Shown here: in pieces, positions 37,701 through 44,011 of the stretch | How the letters are laid out: the number at the start of each line of letters is the position of its first letter | Position numbering within the stretch: position 1 is the first letter of the stretch | Source of the DNA: Sycon ciliatum | Lineage: Eukaryota > Porifera > Calcarea > Leucosolenida > Sycettidae | Assembly: GCF_964019385.1 (NCBI RefSeq) | Contig: NC_088645.1 | Location: 28,985,294-29,049,293, forward strand | Length of the DNA stretch: 64,000 nucleotides | Reading direction: 5' to 3' | Notes under the pieces: model-generated | Seen by the model: only the letters and a program-made list of their open reading frames with translations | Told to the model about the DNA's origin: nothing | Databases searched by the model: none | Position numbers and translations under genes: made by a program

Positions 37701-40700
37701 AACGACTTACTTTCACATGCTGGTGGTCTTGGGTTCCACACTCCGCCACTCTGGCATGTAGAATTTGTCACATCCAGACTGGTGTTAGCAAGAAACCCCG
37801 CTTGACACCGTATTGATATGTGCATACCAATCGCCCTGCTAAAATCAGTAATGGGTTTGAAGTTGTGTTTTGCAAAAATGAGATCTGGACAAAGTTCTGG
37901 AAACAAAGAAGAGAACATTCAAGCCGGTTGCTCAAAAAGACGGAAATCTCAGCTCCAGAATCCATAGCAAACGTCATACATATAGAAGAAGGCGGATTTT
38001 AGTCTCCAAAACGAACAGAGGGCCACTAACCTGTAGTACTAATACAACATAATAACATATTACGATACTTTGTGGAGTAGTAGTACTAATACAACATAAT
38101 AACTATACTTTGTGGAGTAGTAGTACTAATACAATATCATAACTATACTTTGTGGAGTAGTAGTACTAATACAACATAATAACTATACTTTGTGGAGTGG
38201 TAGTACTAATACAACATAATAACTATACTTTGTGGAGTAGTAGTACTAATACAACATAATAACTATACTTTGTGGAGTGGTAGTACTAATACAACATAAT
38301 AACTATACTTTGTGGAGTAGTAGTACTAATACAACATAATAACTATACGTTGTGGAGTGGTAGTACTAATACAACATAATAACTATACTTTGTGGAGTAG
38401 TAGTACTAATACAACATAATAACTATACTTTGTGGAGTAGTAGCACTAATACAACATAATAACTATACTTTGTGGAGTAGTAGCACTAATACAACATAAT
38501 AACTATACTTTGTGGAGTAGTAGCACTAATACAACATAATAACTATACTTTGTGGAGTAGTAGTACTAATACAACATAATACGGAGGATTAGCAAGACGA
38601 AATTCGCGTTCGCGTTCGCAAGCATTTTTCAGTTCACGAACTGGATTGCGAACTTTCGCATTTTTTGTTCGGAAAAGTAGTCGAAACACGAATCGCGGAT
38701 TCGTGTCAGGGTAGTCATAAATTTACCACGCTGTACTGTCTGTACACAATGTACGTCGTGTCAACGTCATGCATGTGCGAATTCTGTTTGCTAATCCTTC
38801 TCATAACGCGAATTCCGCCACGGAGTTCGACTTTCCTTGAAGTGCGAACGCGAACGCGAATTTCGTCTTGCTAATCCTCCGTAATACGGAGGATTAGCAA
38901 GACGAAATTCGCGTTCGCGTTCACAAACATTTTTCAGTTAGCGAACTGGATTGCGAACTTTCTCATTTTTCGTTCGGAAAAGGAGTCGGAACACGAATCG
39001 CGGATTCGTGTCAGGACAGTCATAAATTTACCACGCTGTAGAGGCTACTGTCTGTACACAATGTACGTCGTACATGCATGTACGAATTCTGTTTGCTAAT
39101 TCTTCCCATAACGCGAATTCCGTCACTGAGTTCGACTTTCCTTGGAGAGCGAACGCGAACGCGAATATCGTCTTGCTAATCAATAACTATACTTTGTGGA
39201 GTAGTAGTACTAATACAACATAATAACTATACTTTGTGGAGTAGCAGTACTAATACAACATAATAACTATACTTTGTGGAGTAGTAGTACTAATACAACA
39301 TAATAACTATACTTTGTGGAGTAATAGTACTAATACAACACAATAACTATACGTGGTGGAGTAGTAGTACTAATACAACATAATAACTATACTTTGTGGA
39401 GTGGTAGTACTAATACAACATAATAACTATACGTGGTGGAGTAGTAGTACTAATACAACATAATAACTATACTTTGTGGAGTGGTAGTAATAATACAACA
39501 TAATAACTATACGTGGTGGAGTAGTAGTACTAATACAACATAATAACTATACTTTGTGGAGTGGTAGTACTAATACAACATAACAACTATACTTTGTGGT
39601 GTAGTAGTAGTTGTATCCGTAGTAAAGTCTATTACTAAATTTTGAATAGGGGAGTCCTTACAGGCACGGCCTTCTTCCAGGGAACCCTAGGTAAATCATT
39701 GTAAGGTGTAGTTCATGGTAATAAGACGATGAACACTGAGAAGTAACACACTGACGTACACCAGTAGTGGTACAAGGCATTTAAAAAATGTACAATGCAC
39801 ATCCATGATGCAGGACGTACAGGTACAATATAATGTACAATGCTGGAAAGTGAAATCCAGCCGGCGGGAAAGTACCAGTTCCGGACTGTACAACCCGAGT
39901 ACTGTGAACAGTGCGGGGCTGTGCAGTGAACCGTGACTCTACTCTATTCGTGGGGGTTGGATTTCATTTCCCAGCACCCTGTTGTAAAACTCAACAGCTA
40001 CATTGCACACAAAAGCATTCTTTAGGTCAATATCTTTAGATTTTGATCATCAAGACCACCCTGAACCTCTAGATTTTGTCTCCAATTCAGCAATCGAGTG
40101 ACGGTCACTGTTGCTGGCAACCATCATTATTTTTATAATGAAGCTGAGTGGAGTGCCATTCAAGATTTAAAAATAACATGGACACAAAGTGATTCTGAAT
40201 ATATGTACACACCAACCTGCTTTGATAGTGACTGTCACAGTTGTAGATAGTTGCTGGGAAGCATGAACACATCTTTGGGTCACACTTTGTGGACGCGTAG
40301 GCGATGACCTTGTTGCAGTGCAGTCAAAACCTTGCGTGTACCTCGTTGTACAGGTTACATTGAAGGAATACGATGATGCATCAATGTCATTCAGTTGCGA
40401 CACAATCCTTTTATCATAAAGCTTGAAGGTGAACGTGGAATGAACCATATTTGGAGGGTTCGTTGTCCGGATAACCGGCATTTCCAGCGCTGGTGTTGAC
40501 CTCCATGATACATTGAGTTGAAAATTCCCAACAGACATGCAATGTATGCTTCGATTGGCATCTCTGGAAATCAGTTGCTGGGATGTGGGGAATGCTGAAT
40601 GGACTTGTCGGGCTGTGCAAAGAAAAGGACACAATAATGGATAGAGTGAAGACTTGAAAAATAGAACCTGATCGGAATTTCAAAATTTAGGACTTGATGG

Positions 40701-41717
40701 AGAGTTGCAAAGTATTAGGAAATTAGGCCAGGTGCCTCGTACTGCTCTTTTTCTCTCCGAAACTCAACACTTGCTAATCAGATACGAAAGAAAGAAAGAC
40801 CTCATCAGTCACACCGCCAGGATTCGAACCAGGGATCTTCGCGAGCAAGGTCCCTGGTTAGAGTTAGTCCCATATTAGCTGCAGTATGTGAAAGTGAAAA
40901 AACAAAAAAAACAAGCGCCCTACATCAGAGCATCCGGACACGAGTCCGTGTATGGATGATGCGGGGGAAAGCATATGGGGTGCAGTGACAGACGTACAGC
41001 CAGCACGCAACACAGAGTGAGCACAAACCATGAGGGGAAATGACGTATTATTCATGCCGAGATGCGAGTATAGGTCATGCACAAGTGCTACAAAACTAAG
41101 CTATTGTTCTGTCGAACATAAATACTCCAAGATAGTCGGAGACCAGGTTCTAGATGCGCTTATGAAAGAATATTCGGGACGAGAAAAAGTGGTCGGATCG
41201 ATAAGGTTGTCGAAGACTCAAGTTTCACTGTGCGGTAATGTAGTGTTATTTTGTATCACACATGTGCAATAGTCAGGTGTACACACACACACACACATGT
41301 ACAATAGTCAGGTGTACACACACACACATGTACAATAGTCAGGTGTACACACACAAATGTGCAATAGTCAGGTGTACACACACACACACATGTGCAATAG
41401 TCAGGTGTACACACACACACACATGTGCAATAGTCAGGTGTACACACACACACATGTGCAATAGTCAGGTGTACACACACACACACACACACACATGTAC
41501 AATAGTCAGGTGTACACACACACACACACATGTACAATAGTCAGGTGCACACACACACACACATGTGCAATAGTCAGGTGTACACACACACATGTGCAAT
41601 AGTCAGGTGTACACACACACACACATGTGCAATAGTCAGGTGTACACACACACACACACACACATGTGCAATAGTCAGGTGTACACACACACACACACAC
41701 ATGTGCAATAGTCAGGT

Positions 41718-41785
<68 letters not shown>

Positions 41786-44009
41786 GTACATACACTATGC
41801 CTCCGACTCCCCCTCTTCAGTCCTTGCCACCACAGTTCGTTACTCCACCACGTCACTTGGCCAACCCTCTCATCCCGCAGGAAGCTCAAGCAGCTACTCT
41901 TTGCACACACCATCGCTGTCAAACGACCCCCGCCACACATCCAGCTTGCGACCTCAGGCTACATCACCGAGCCACCAAGCCGAGAATTGAGGCGTCATCG
42001 AGTCTTTGCCCGCCCCACCACCCACTCAACCCGCCTTCAACGTTCACCCTTGTACTTAGCATGCACTCAGTACAACCACCTGCCACCACACTGTTACTCC
42101 CTCCGAGAAATACATGCATTCAAAAGAGAAGTTACCCCGATCATAGTATCATCAATTTGCACATGCTCCAACCCCCGCTGCAGCCCAGCCTAGGTATAGC
42201 ATTTTAATCAAGGTCTATCGCCTACCTGCCTTCGCAATGGATATACTTCCTTCCTCGTCTTTACTTAAATGAAGCACCTAAGCCACGGCTGCCACTAGCC
42301 ACTGTTTCTCCCAGTTTATTGCACCCACTCTGATTGATAACACATAGTACTGTGTCTCTCTTATTGGCTACGGCCATCGTGAGAATAAAGATAATAATAC
42401 ATGTAATATTGCGAGTGAGACCCAAAGCTAATAAATCATTTCTCAATTTCATTCTCCTTTCTACTCCAGTAGCCATACTGTACAGTACACAGTCAGTAGG
42501 AGATTATTGCACAGAAAATAGGAAATGGTTTTAAACTTACCTACAATGTTGAGTTGATACGTTTGGGTTGAGTTGTTATCCACTGTTCTACAATGATACA
42601 GTCCAGTGTATGAAGTGTTCAGTATAGGATGTACTGTGCTGTTCACCAGTAGTATTCCAAACACTGCGAAGGACCCTAACTCAGCCAACACTAGACTACC
42701 ATCAGTCTTCTCTAGTCGAATGAATGGTCCTGATCCACTGATCACAACACATGCAGGTAAGTAATCGGTAACTTTGGCTGTAGGTTGTCCATCACCAAAT
42801 GTCACTCTGTATGGTGCTAATTGCCGTGTACCAGTAGCAGATAGACCGACAGTTTGACCTGCATGGGCATACACAGGGGTACAGTGTCACAATGCTAACT
42901 CAATACATCACTACCAGCAATGACAATGACCTGACAATACTATCATAATGCTAACTCAATACATCTCTACCAGCAATGACAATGACCTGACAATACTATC
43001 ATAATGCTAACTCAATACATCACTACCAGCAATGACAATGACCTGACAATACTATCACAATGCTAACTCAATGCATCACTACCAGCAATGACAATGACCT
43101 GACAATACTATCATAATGTTAACTCAATACATCACTACCAGCAATGACAATGACCTGACAATACTATCACAATGTTAACTCAATACATCATTACCAGCAA
43201 TGACAATGACCTGACAATACTATCATAATGCTAACTCAATGCATCACTACCAGCAATGACAATGACCTGACAATACTATCATAATGCTAACTCAATACAT
43301 CACTACCGGCAATGACAATGACCTGACAATACTATCACAATGCTAACTCAATACATCACTACCAGCAATGACAATGACCTGACAATACTATCATAATGTT
43401 AACTCAATGCATCACTACCAGCAATGACAATGACCTGACAATACTATCATAATGCTAACTCAATACATCACTACCAGCAATGACAATGACCTGACAATAC
43501 TATCATAATGCTAACTCAATACATCACTACCGGCAATGACAATGACCTGACAATACTATCACAGTGTTAACTCAATACATCACTACCAGCAATGACAATG
43601 ACCTGACAATACTATCACAATGCTAACTCAATACATCACTACCGGCAATGACAATGACCTGACAATACTAGCACAATGCTAACTCAATACATCACTACCA
43701 GCAATGACAATGACCTGACAATACTAGCACAATGCAAACTCAATACATCACTACCAGCAATGACAATGACCTGACAATACTAGCACAGTGCTGCAGTTGC
43801 ATTAGCCTTCACACAAACATCAGAGAAGCAAACAACATTGATATCTGACACACATGAAAATAATGACATTGCCAGAACCAAATTCATCCACCATAATAGA
43901 TCTTACCATTGCAGCCTGTCAGCAACAGGGGACAGAAGAGAAGCAAGCAGCCAATCAGGACACCTTCACAGTGGGACACAAAAAGAGAAAATGAGAACAG
44001 AGATCTCAT
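22373..44009 (-). CDS. Ig-sushi-EGF transmembrane receptor-like gene, seven exons, 517 residues
   Basis: Seven exons on the minus strand (44009-43907, 42858-42541, 40612-40217, 37896-37711, 35097-34978, 31407-31245, 22640-22373) have GT-AG borders. Phases run 1,1,1,1,1,2 and the total is 1554 nt, exactly 518 codons with the stop. The protein would be: signal peptide (1-33), Ig-like domain (35-140), second Ig-like domain (141-272), sushi/CCP (273-334), EGF-like (335-374), Ser/Thr-rich stalk, transmembrane helix (about 400-422) with KMKK stop-transfer, and an acidic and Thr-rich cytoplasmic tail to 517. Many N-glycosylation sequons are present. Phase-1 symmetric exons are typical of shuffled extracellular domains. 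A role in adhesion or recognition is inference. No poly(A) signal was found, and splicing from exon 6 to 7 across 8.6 kb is unproven; an alternative downstream exon near 31049 is possible. Confidence 0.75.
22938..25982 (-). CDS. LINE ORF2: AP endonuclease plus reverse transcriptase, 1014 residues
   Basis: The ATG start is followed by an AP-type endonuclease with LVSLNCRSVVNK, PDIICLTETWL, GYGGVAVLV, LLVTGDFNAHNSSW and GMSDH. The reverse transcriptase follows with KSPGSDGIPNEVL, ANYRPISLL, VFFDLAKAFDTVWH, GVPQGSILGPLLF and the catalytic YADD. The C-terminus has HKHLGVMFD and ends KDLLSQLN. There is no RNase H. Length and order match CR1/Jockey-group LINEs. No stops interrupt it and all catalytic motifs are present, so it may be active. 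Confidence 0.92.
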   Translation of the reverse strand: MQQQRLNPNAPVFTPRSKLAHRLYPAQPSSGRPAHIACPALNSSAFPFFPKSQRDLTLVSLNCRSVVNKLSELCVIAECAKPDIICLTETWLCPSNPLSLSGYICIRRDRPPEDNRSAHCSRGYGGVAVLVRSDSFPYVSPRADLQRPGCESVWLELGSPSTQSQNPILLCCMYRPPSQSTMQLSYFCDMFVEALQSVCLDSYDLLVTGDFNAHNSSWCPTDSTSKAGDLLSTVFSALGLHQMVDFPTHSSPNGSVSCLDLVITNRPRLVRSIDQAPPLGMSDHIQIVCTLCYAPISNYFPNSSTGPPSSLYRFKQVPSHLWQLINADLAGHNWSSLNSYTDVNDALHHFDCELQSAFRRHLTSFGATHTVTSPRPRMQSPPWVTAELRSAVKRKRDLYSVYKKYPTAVNHAAYNRQRNAVKHLSRQAHRQYIRSIQASLTSPNRPTLFQFVRAQRHTSGRVMPQTMIASDGTVATSPKSIADVLNTQFTSFGLPDDPSWRIPPLSQSPFISVPFRTITVTTFQVRKYLKRLKCGKSPGSDGIPNEVLQSLAPSIAYPLAIIFNMSFRTGTFPQDWKSAIVTPLYKNKGSRACPANYRPISLLRTVSKLCERIVFDSLYLHIAPALSPAQSGFCRGDSTQYQVTRLVQDIATKRNCGEHVGMVFFDLAKAFDTVWHRGLLAKLEVTFRVEDATLRWISSYLSARSQAVRLSYFLSDPLPVTSGVPQGSILGPLLFLLYVNDLPSVVPDVSLYADDTGLICSDSSPAQLLLTMQHRINSTVMWMQTWKLQPNLDKTEAMYISSSPPDQPLYFPDSTMPIRVVTQHKHLGVMFDCKLSWAAHVNCVCKRTSSALGVLQPHCTHLPIQCKLLFYQCYILPIFDYCDTAWCGLSDTTLNQLEVHHRFILKILYNKDRCFPSDALYRLAHTSPLSVRHKHHLCTLVHKIFLHKTPSHMMKYNWFSTSSTRNALILPLVKSAQYLKSPLFSGYSHWLSLPYGLKTCSSIGQFKDLLSQLN
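26015..26947 (-). CDS. LINE ORF1: coiled coil plus RRM-like protein, 310 residues
   Basis: The frame is open to 26998 but starts there with TTG; the first ATG in frame is at 26947 (MSVDKASSLSR), which I take as the start. A Leu-rich coiled coil (LRQDRADKILSLELEVQQLR) is followed by a Ser/Thr/Pro-rich linker. An RRM-like domain follows, beginning KKLVLYVGNVSPGC and ending HTVRKWRF, as in ORF1 proteins of many invertebrate LINEs. It probably binds element RNA. Confidence 0.8.
   Translation of the reverse strand: MSVDKASSLSRPDLVSELRKRGVGVLAQSSLPTSELQLAIVSLTDSISCMSLEIVSLRQDRADKILSLELEVQQLRREVQGLQQPEICVHPLVQEAQQNLAMSGGKLYSTAVGDLNPPRARTHISYGPMQYTQGSTGSSTHHMTPAHTTPSHLSQPVLSMHGTRPHPPEQSNPGSSAAGAEWSEVTRRRVTSRYVKPQPRAADPRVLTGPERTKKLVLYVGNVSPGCRAESITAWCKARQVDVLNCSISENTYLGTCHARVTVAASDEDKVLDSKFWPATIQHTVRKWRFADAQGNKSSSTSRRGSDDQS
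27000..27037. repeat. 38-bp near-perfect palindrome at the LINE 5' side
   Basis: An 18-bp arm TTCGATGTACTTGCACTT and its exact complement are separated by two T. It sits within about 60 bp of the ORF1 ATG, so it is either a 5' UTR hairpin or a fold-back formed during insertion. Confidence 0.85.
27287..27963. mobile_element. 677-bp MITE with long TIRs and 8-bp TSD
   Basis: The arms extend about 110 bp with gaps, sharing GTCGAA, ACGTCAC, GTAGTTAC, CCAAGTGGT and CAAACAAAAGTCGCGTCACC. The flanks CTACTATA (27279-27286) and CTACTATG (27964-27971) form an 8-bp duplication with one mismatch. It is the same family as the arms at 4053 and 6707 and as the partial copy near 55745-56010. Confidence 0.78.
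27982..28356 (-). mobile_element. tRNA-derived SINE with 11-bp TSD
   Basis: On the minus strand it opens with an A box (TGGCCGATTGG) and a B box (AGTTCGAGACC) about 40 bp apart, then an unrelated body of about 280 bp, and ends in an ATT-repeat tail. GTCTCTATAAT flanks it on both sides (27971-27981 and 28357-28367) without mismatch. It has all the parts of a SINE transcribed by RNA polymerase III. It lies in the last intron of the receptor gene. Confidence 0.88.
28787..28955. mobile_element. small fold-back retroelement with 12-bp TSD, copy A
   Basis: The left part begins ACTCGGATGGTGAGCCA; its segment AAGAAGAAGGACAAAATGTT recurs inverted at the right end. GATGTTATCATT (28775-28786) and GATGTTATCTTT (28956-28967) flank it. 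It is related to the elements at 35214-35975 and 54022-54364. This copy has no ribozyme core. Confidence 0.6.
28970..29080. repeat. tandem duplication of about 53 bp
   Basis: Two units containing CAGACATACMACTATGCCAT and CCCCACCATT follow each other with few changes. Confidence 0.85.
29191..29474. mobile_element. 284-bp fold-back MITE
   Basis: The ends CAATTGAAGGGCTCC and the complement, continued by ATTCAAAACG, pair over about 30 bp. No coding sequence; superfamily and TSD are not clear. Confidence 0.65.
29662..29721 (+). ncRNA. decayed hammerhead ribozyme motif
   Basis: The core CTGATGA (29668-29674), the GAAA box (29703-29706), stem III ACA/TGT with CTG loop, and a stem I GTTCAG/TTGAGC are present. 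The cleavage-site base is G (29715), which is not permitted, and stem II carries an extra stretch of about 14 nt. It is the same family as the intact motif at 61871-61916, since the surrounding 180 bp align. Confidence 0.6.
30175..30395 (-). mobile_element. diverged inverted copy of the element at 10629-10925
   Basis: On the minus strand it shares GTGTCCGC, CGGATTG, CTGCACAACATGCAATGTGT and CGTAAAGTAC-type words in the same order as the copy at 10.7 kb. A 50-bp fragment of the opposite end lies at 31127-31180. Confidence 0.6.
31245..31407 (-). CDS. receptor exon 6: stalk and transmembrane helix
   Basis: Phase 1 to phase 2. Residues run from a Ser/Thr/Pro-rich stalk to TAAIVGIASVVSVVTVACAI and LLTF, then KMKKVHR, a textbook transmembrane segment with a basic stop-transfer. 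The donor is CACAG followed by gtagga. The acceptor aaaatcag has only a moderate pyrimidine tract; the exon could begin elsewhere. Confidence 0.65.
32652..33054. mobile_element. MITE nested in the tandem array
   Basis: The tips CAGCGTCTGCTCTAG and the complement CAGTGTCTGCTCCAG are flanked by ACTAG on both sides (32647-32651 and 33055-33059). The pre-insertion sequence is visible in the neighbouring array unit. A matching end fragment is at 51572-51591. Confidence 0.7.
33284..34000 (-). mobile_element. non-autonomous hAT element with BED zinc-finger remnant, copy 1
   Basis: The tips TAGTGTTGAA are inverted, and TCATACAC (33276-33283) and TCATACAG (34001-34008) give an 8-bp TSD with one mismatch. 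The next array unit shows the empty site. On the minus strand (33465-33656) it encodes a BED-type finger: TCNLCKTAYSYKGYSTTALK followed by RHLDTK. The DDE domain of the hAT transposase is absent. Confidence 0.82.
34367..34461. mobile_element. 95-bp MITE with CAGTGGCGGATCC tips
   Basis: Perfect inverted tips CAGTGGCGGATCC surround a C-homopolymer. It is inserted in the roughly 500-bp tandem array. CAGTG tips suggest hAT, but the TSD is unclear. Confidence 0.65.
34978..35097 (-). CDS. receptor exon 5: EGF-like domain
   Basis: Phase 1 to phase 1, 40 codons, with six cysteines in EGF order (CKVRC, ESC, VNCIC, KCVG). The acceptor is ttccattccag and the donor gtaagt. It is too short for a reading-frame screen but fits the exon chain precisely. 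Confidence 0.75.
35214..35975 (+). mobile_element. hammerhead-bearing fold-back retroelement with 12-bp TSD, copy B
   Basis: Identical TCTATTTTATAC flanks it at 35202-35213 and 35976-35987. A 58-bp arm starting TCGGATGTTGAGCC is inverted at 35350-35412, directly before a complete hammerhead ribozyme. The right end (35855-35975) is an inverted copy of 35235-35360. There is no open frame of note. Direct TSDs of 12 bp with inverted partial terminal repeats and a hammerhead recall Penelope-like elements. It lies in the intron between receptor exons 5 and 4. Confidence 0.68.
35421..35469 (+). ncRNA. hammerhead ribozyme, complete
   Basis: All parts are present in type I order. Stem I pairs CACAC with GTGTG. 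The core CTGATGA is at 35426-35432. Stem II pairs GCCGT with ACGGC. The GAAA box is at 35453-35456. Stem III pairs ACG with CGT over a 2-nt loop, and the cleavage triplet is GTC at 35462-35464. Every conserved base matches the hammerhead consensus. Self-cleavage is expected but not shown here. Confidence 0.85.
36275..37686 (+). mobile_element. non-autonomous hAT element, copy 2, carrying a nested piggyBac-like insert
   Basis: It is the same family as 33284-34000, inverted. The left tip is TAGTGTGGAAACGATC and the right end is TTTCAACACTA. The BED finger is on the plus strand (TCNRCKTVYSYKGCSTTALK, around 36670-36740). From 36928 onward another element interrupts it. A TSD is not recognisable. 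Confidence 0.75.
36928..37660. mobile_element. piggyBac-like element nested in the hAT copy
   Basis: TTAA at 36924-36927 precedes the tip CCCCTTTAGCGC. Two copies of a CGTCGTACTAGTACGACG palindrome follow, centres 42 bp apart, the first 14 nt from the tip, exactly as in the element at 745-1224. The right border is near 37660, where hAT sequence resumes; it is degenerate and lacks a clear TTAA. Confidence 0.6.
37711..37896 (-). CDS. receptor exon 4: sushi/CCP domain
   Basis: Phase 1 to phase 1, 62 codons. Four cysteines in the CCP pattern (LCPD, ISIRCQAGF, STCQSGGVW, PPACE) with the conserved Trp before the last Cys. The acceptor is ttgtttccag and the donor gtaagt. The exon lies just outside an inserted hAT copy. 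Confidence 0.85.
38030..38580. repeat. 40-bp minisatellite, left block
   Basis: About 13 units of TAGTACTAATACAACATAAT plus AACTATACTTTGTGGAGTAG. The array sits in the intron between receptor exons 4 and 3 and continues at 39182 after two MITEs. Confidence 0.95.
38581..39181. mobile_element. two MITEs inserted head to tail in the minisatellite
   Basis: Copies at 38581-38882 and 38886-39181 each begin ACGGAGGATTAGCAAGACGA and end in the complement. They are separated by AAT only; a second AAT follows the pair, and the 40-bp unit resumes without loss. A 3-bp target suggests PIF/Harbinger. The copies differ at roughly a tenth of positions, so they are not a recent duplication. Confidence 0.8.
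39182..39612. repeat. 40-bp minisatellite, right block
   Basis: About 10 further units of the array seen at 38030-38580, with a CGTGGTGGAG variant in alternate units. Confidence 0.95.
40217..40612 (-). CDS. receptor exon 3: Ig-like domain 2
   Basis: Phase 1 to phase 1, 132 codons. It shows a Cys (SIHCMS), a Trp about 13 residues on (LNVSWRS) and YSFNVTCTTRYT, the B/C/F strand pattern of an Ig-like fold. A fibronectin type III domain is a less likely alternative. The acceptor is tttctttgcacag; the donor gttggt is weaker than the others. Confidence 0.65.
40760..40870 (-). repeat. tRNA-related SINE fragment
   Basis: On the minus strand a perfect B box GGTTCGAATCC (40820-40830) follows a hairpin CCAGGGA/TCCCTGG around a GCTCGCGAAG loop. 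The A box is weak and the 3' body is short. It is different from the SINE at 27982-28356. Confidence 0.5.
41261..41782. repeat. CA-rich minisatellite
   Basis: Units of TGTGCAATAGTCAGGTGTACA joined by CA runs of variable length, about 16 copies, ending in a CA run of about 70 bp. Confidence 0.95.
41790..42395 (+). mobile_element. LINE 3' fragment, same family as 62.7-64.0 kb
   Basis: The plus strand reads the RT C-terminus in broken frames (RLQRSPLYLACTQYNHLPPH, then CYSLREIHAFKREV). The 3' end CTTATTGGC...ATCGTGAGAATAAAGAT is shared with the minus-strand LINE at 62.75 kb. It is truncated on the 5' side by the CA minisatellite. Confidence 0.7.
42541..42858 (-). CDS. receptor exon 2: Ig-like domain 1
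   Basis: Phase 1 to phase 1, 106 codons. The acceptor is a pyrimidine-rich tract ending gcag and the donor is gtaagt. The F-strand signature YTGLYHCRTVDNNSTQTYQL is typical of Ig domains; the partner Cys is probably in PACVV. Sequons NST occur twice and NTS once. Confidence 0.75.
42880..43790. repeat. 56-bp minisatellite in receptor intron 1
   Basis: About 16 units of TGCTAACTCAATACATCACT plus ACCAGCAATGACAATGACCT plus GACAATACTATCATAA with single-base variants. Confidence 0.97.
43907..44009 (-). CDS. receptor exon 1: start codon and signal peptide
   Basis: The ATG at 44009 opens MRSLFSFSLFVSHCEGVLIG, followed by a hydrophobic core CLLLFCPLLL and GCN, then a consensus donor (gtaaga) in phase 1. 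It has the length and shape of a eukaryotic signal peptide. The frame is also open upstream into the minisatellite, with in-frame ATGs at 44036 and 44111, so a longer N-terminus is possible; the start at 44009 leaves the signal peptide at the very N-terminus and is preferred. Confidence 0.7.
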
Positions 44010-44011
44010 TT

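Noticed and set aside
38030-39612. CRISPR-like array
   Set aside because: Units are contiguous 40-bp repeats without unique spacers, in a eukaryotic intron.
40800-40870. Functional tRNA gene
   Set aside because: Only the B-box half is tRNA-like; no acceptor stem or proper A box.
42880-43790. CRISPR-like array
   Set aside because: 56-bp head-to-tail minisatellite, no spacers.
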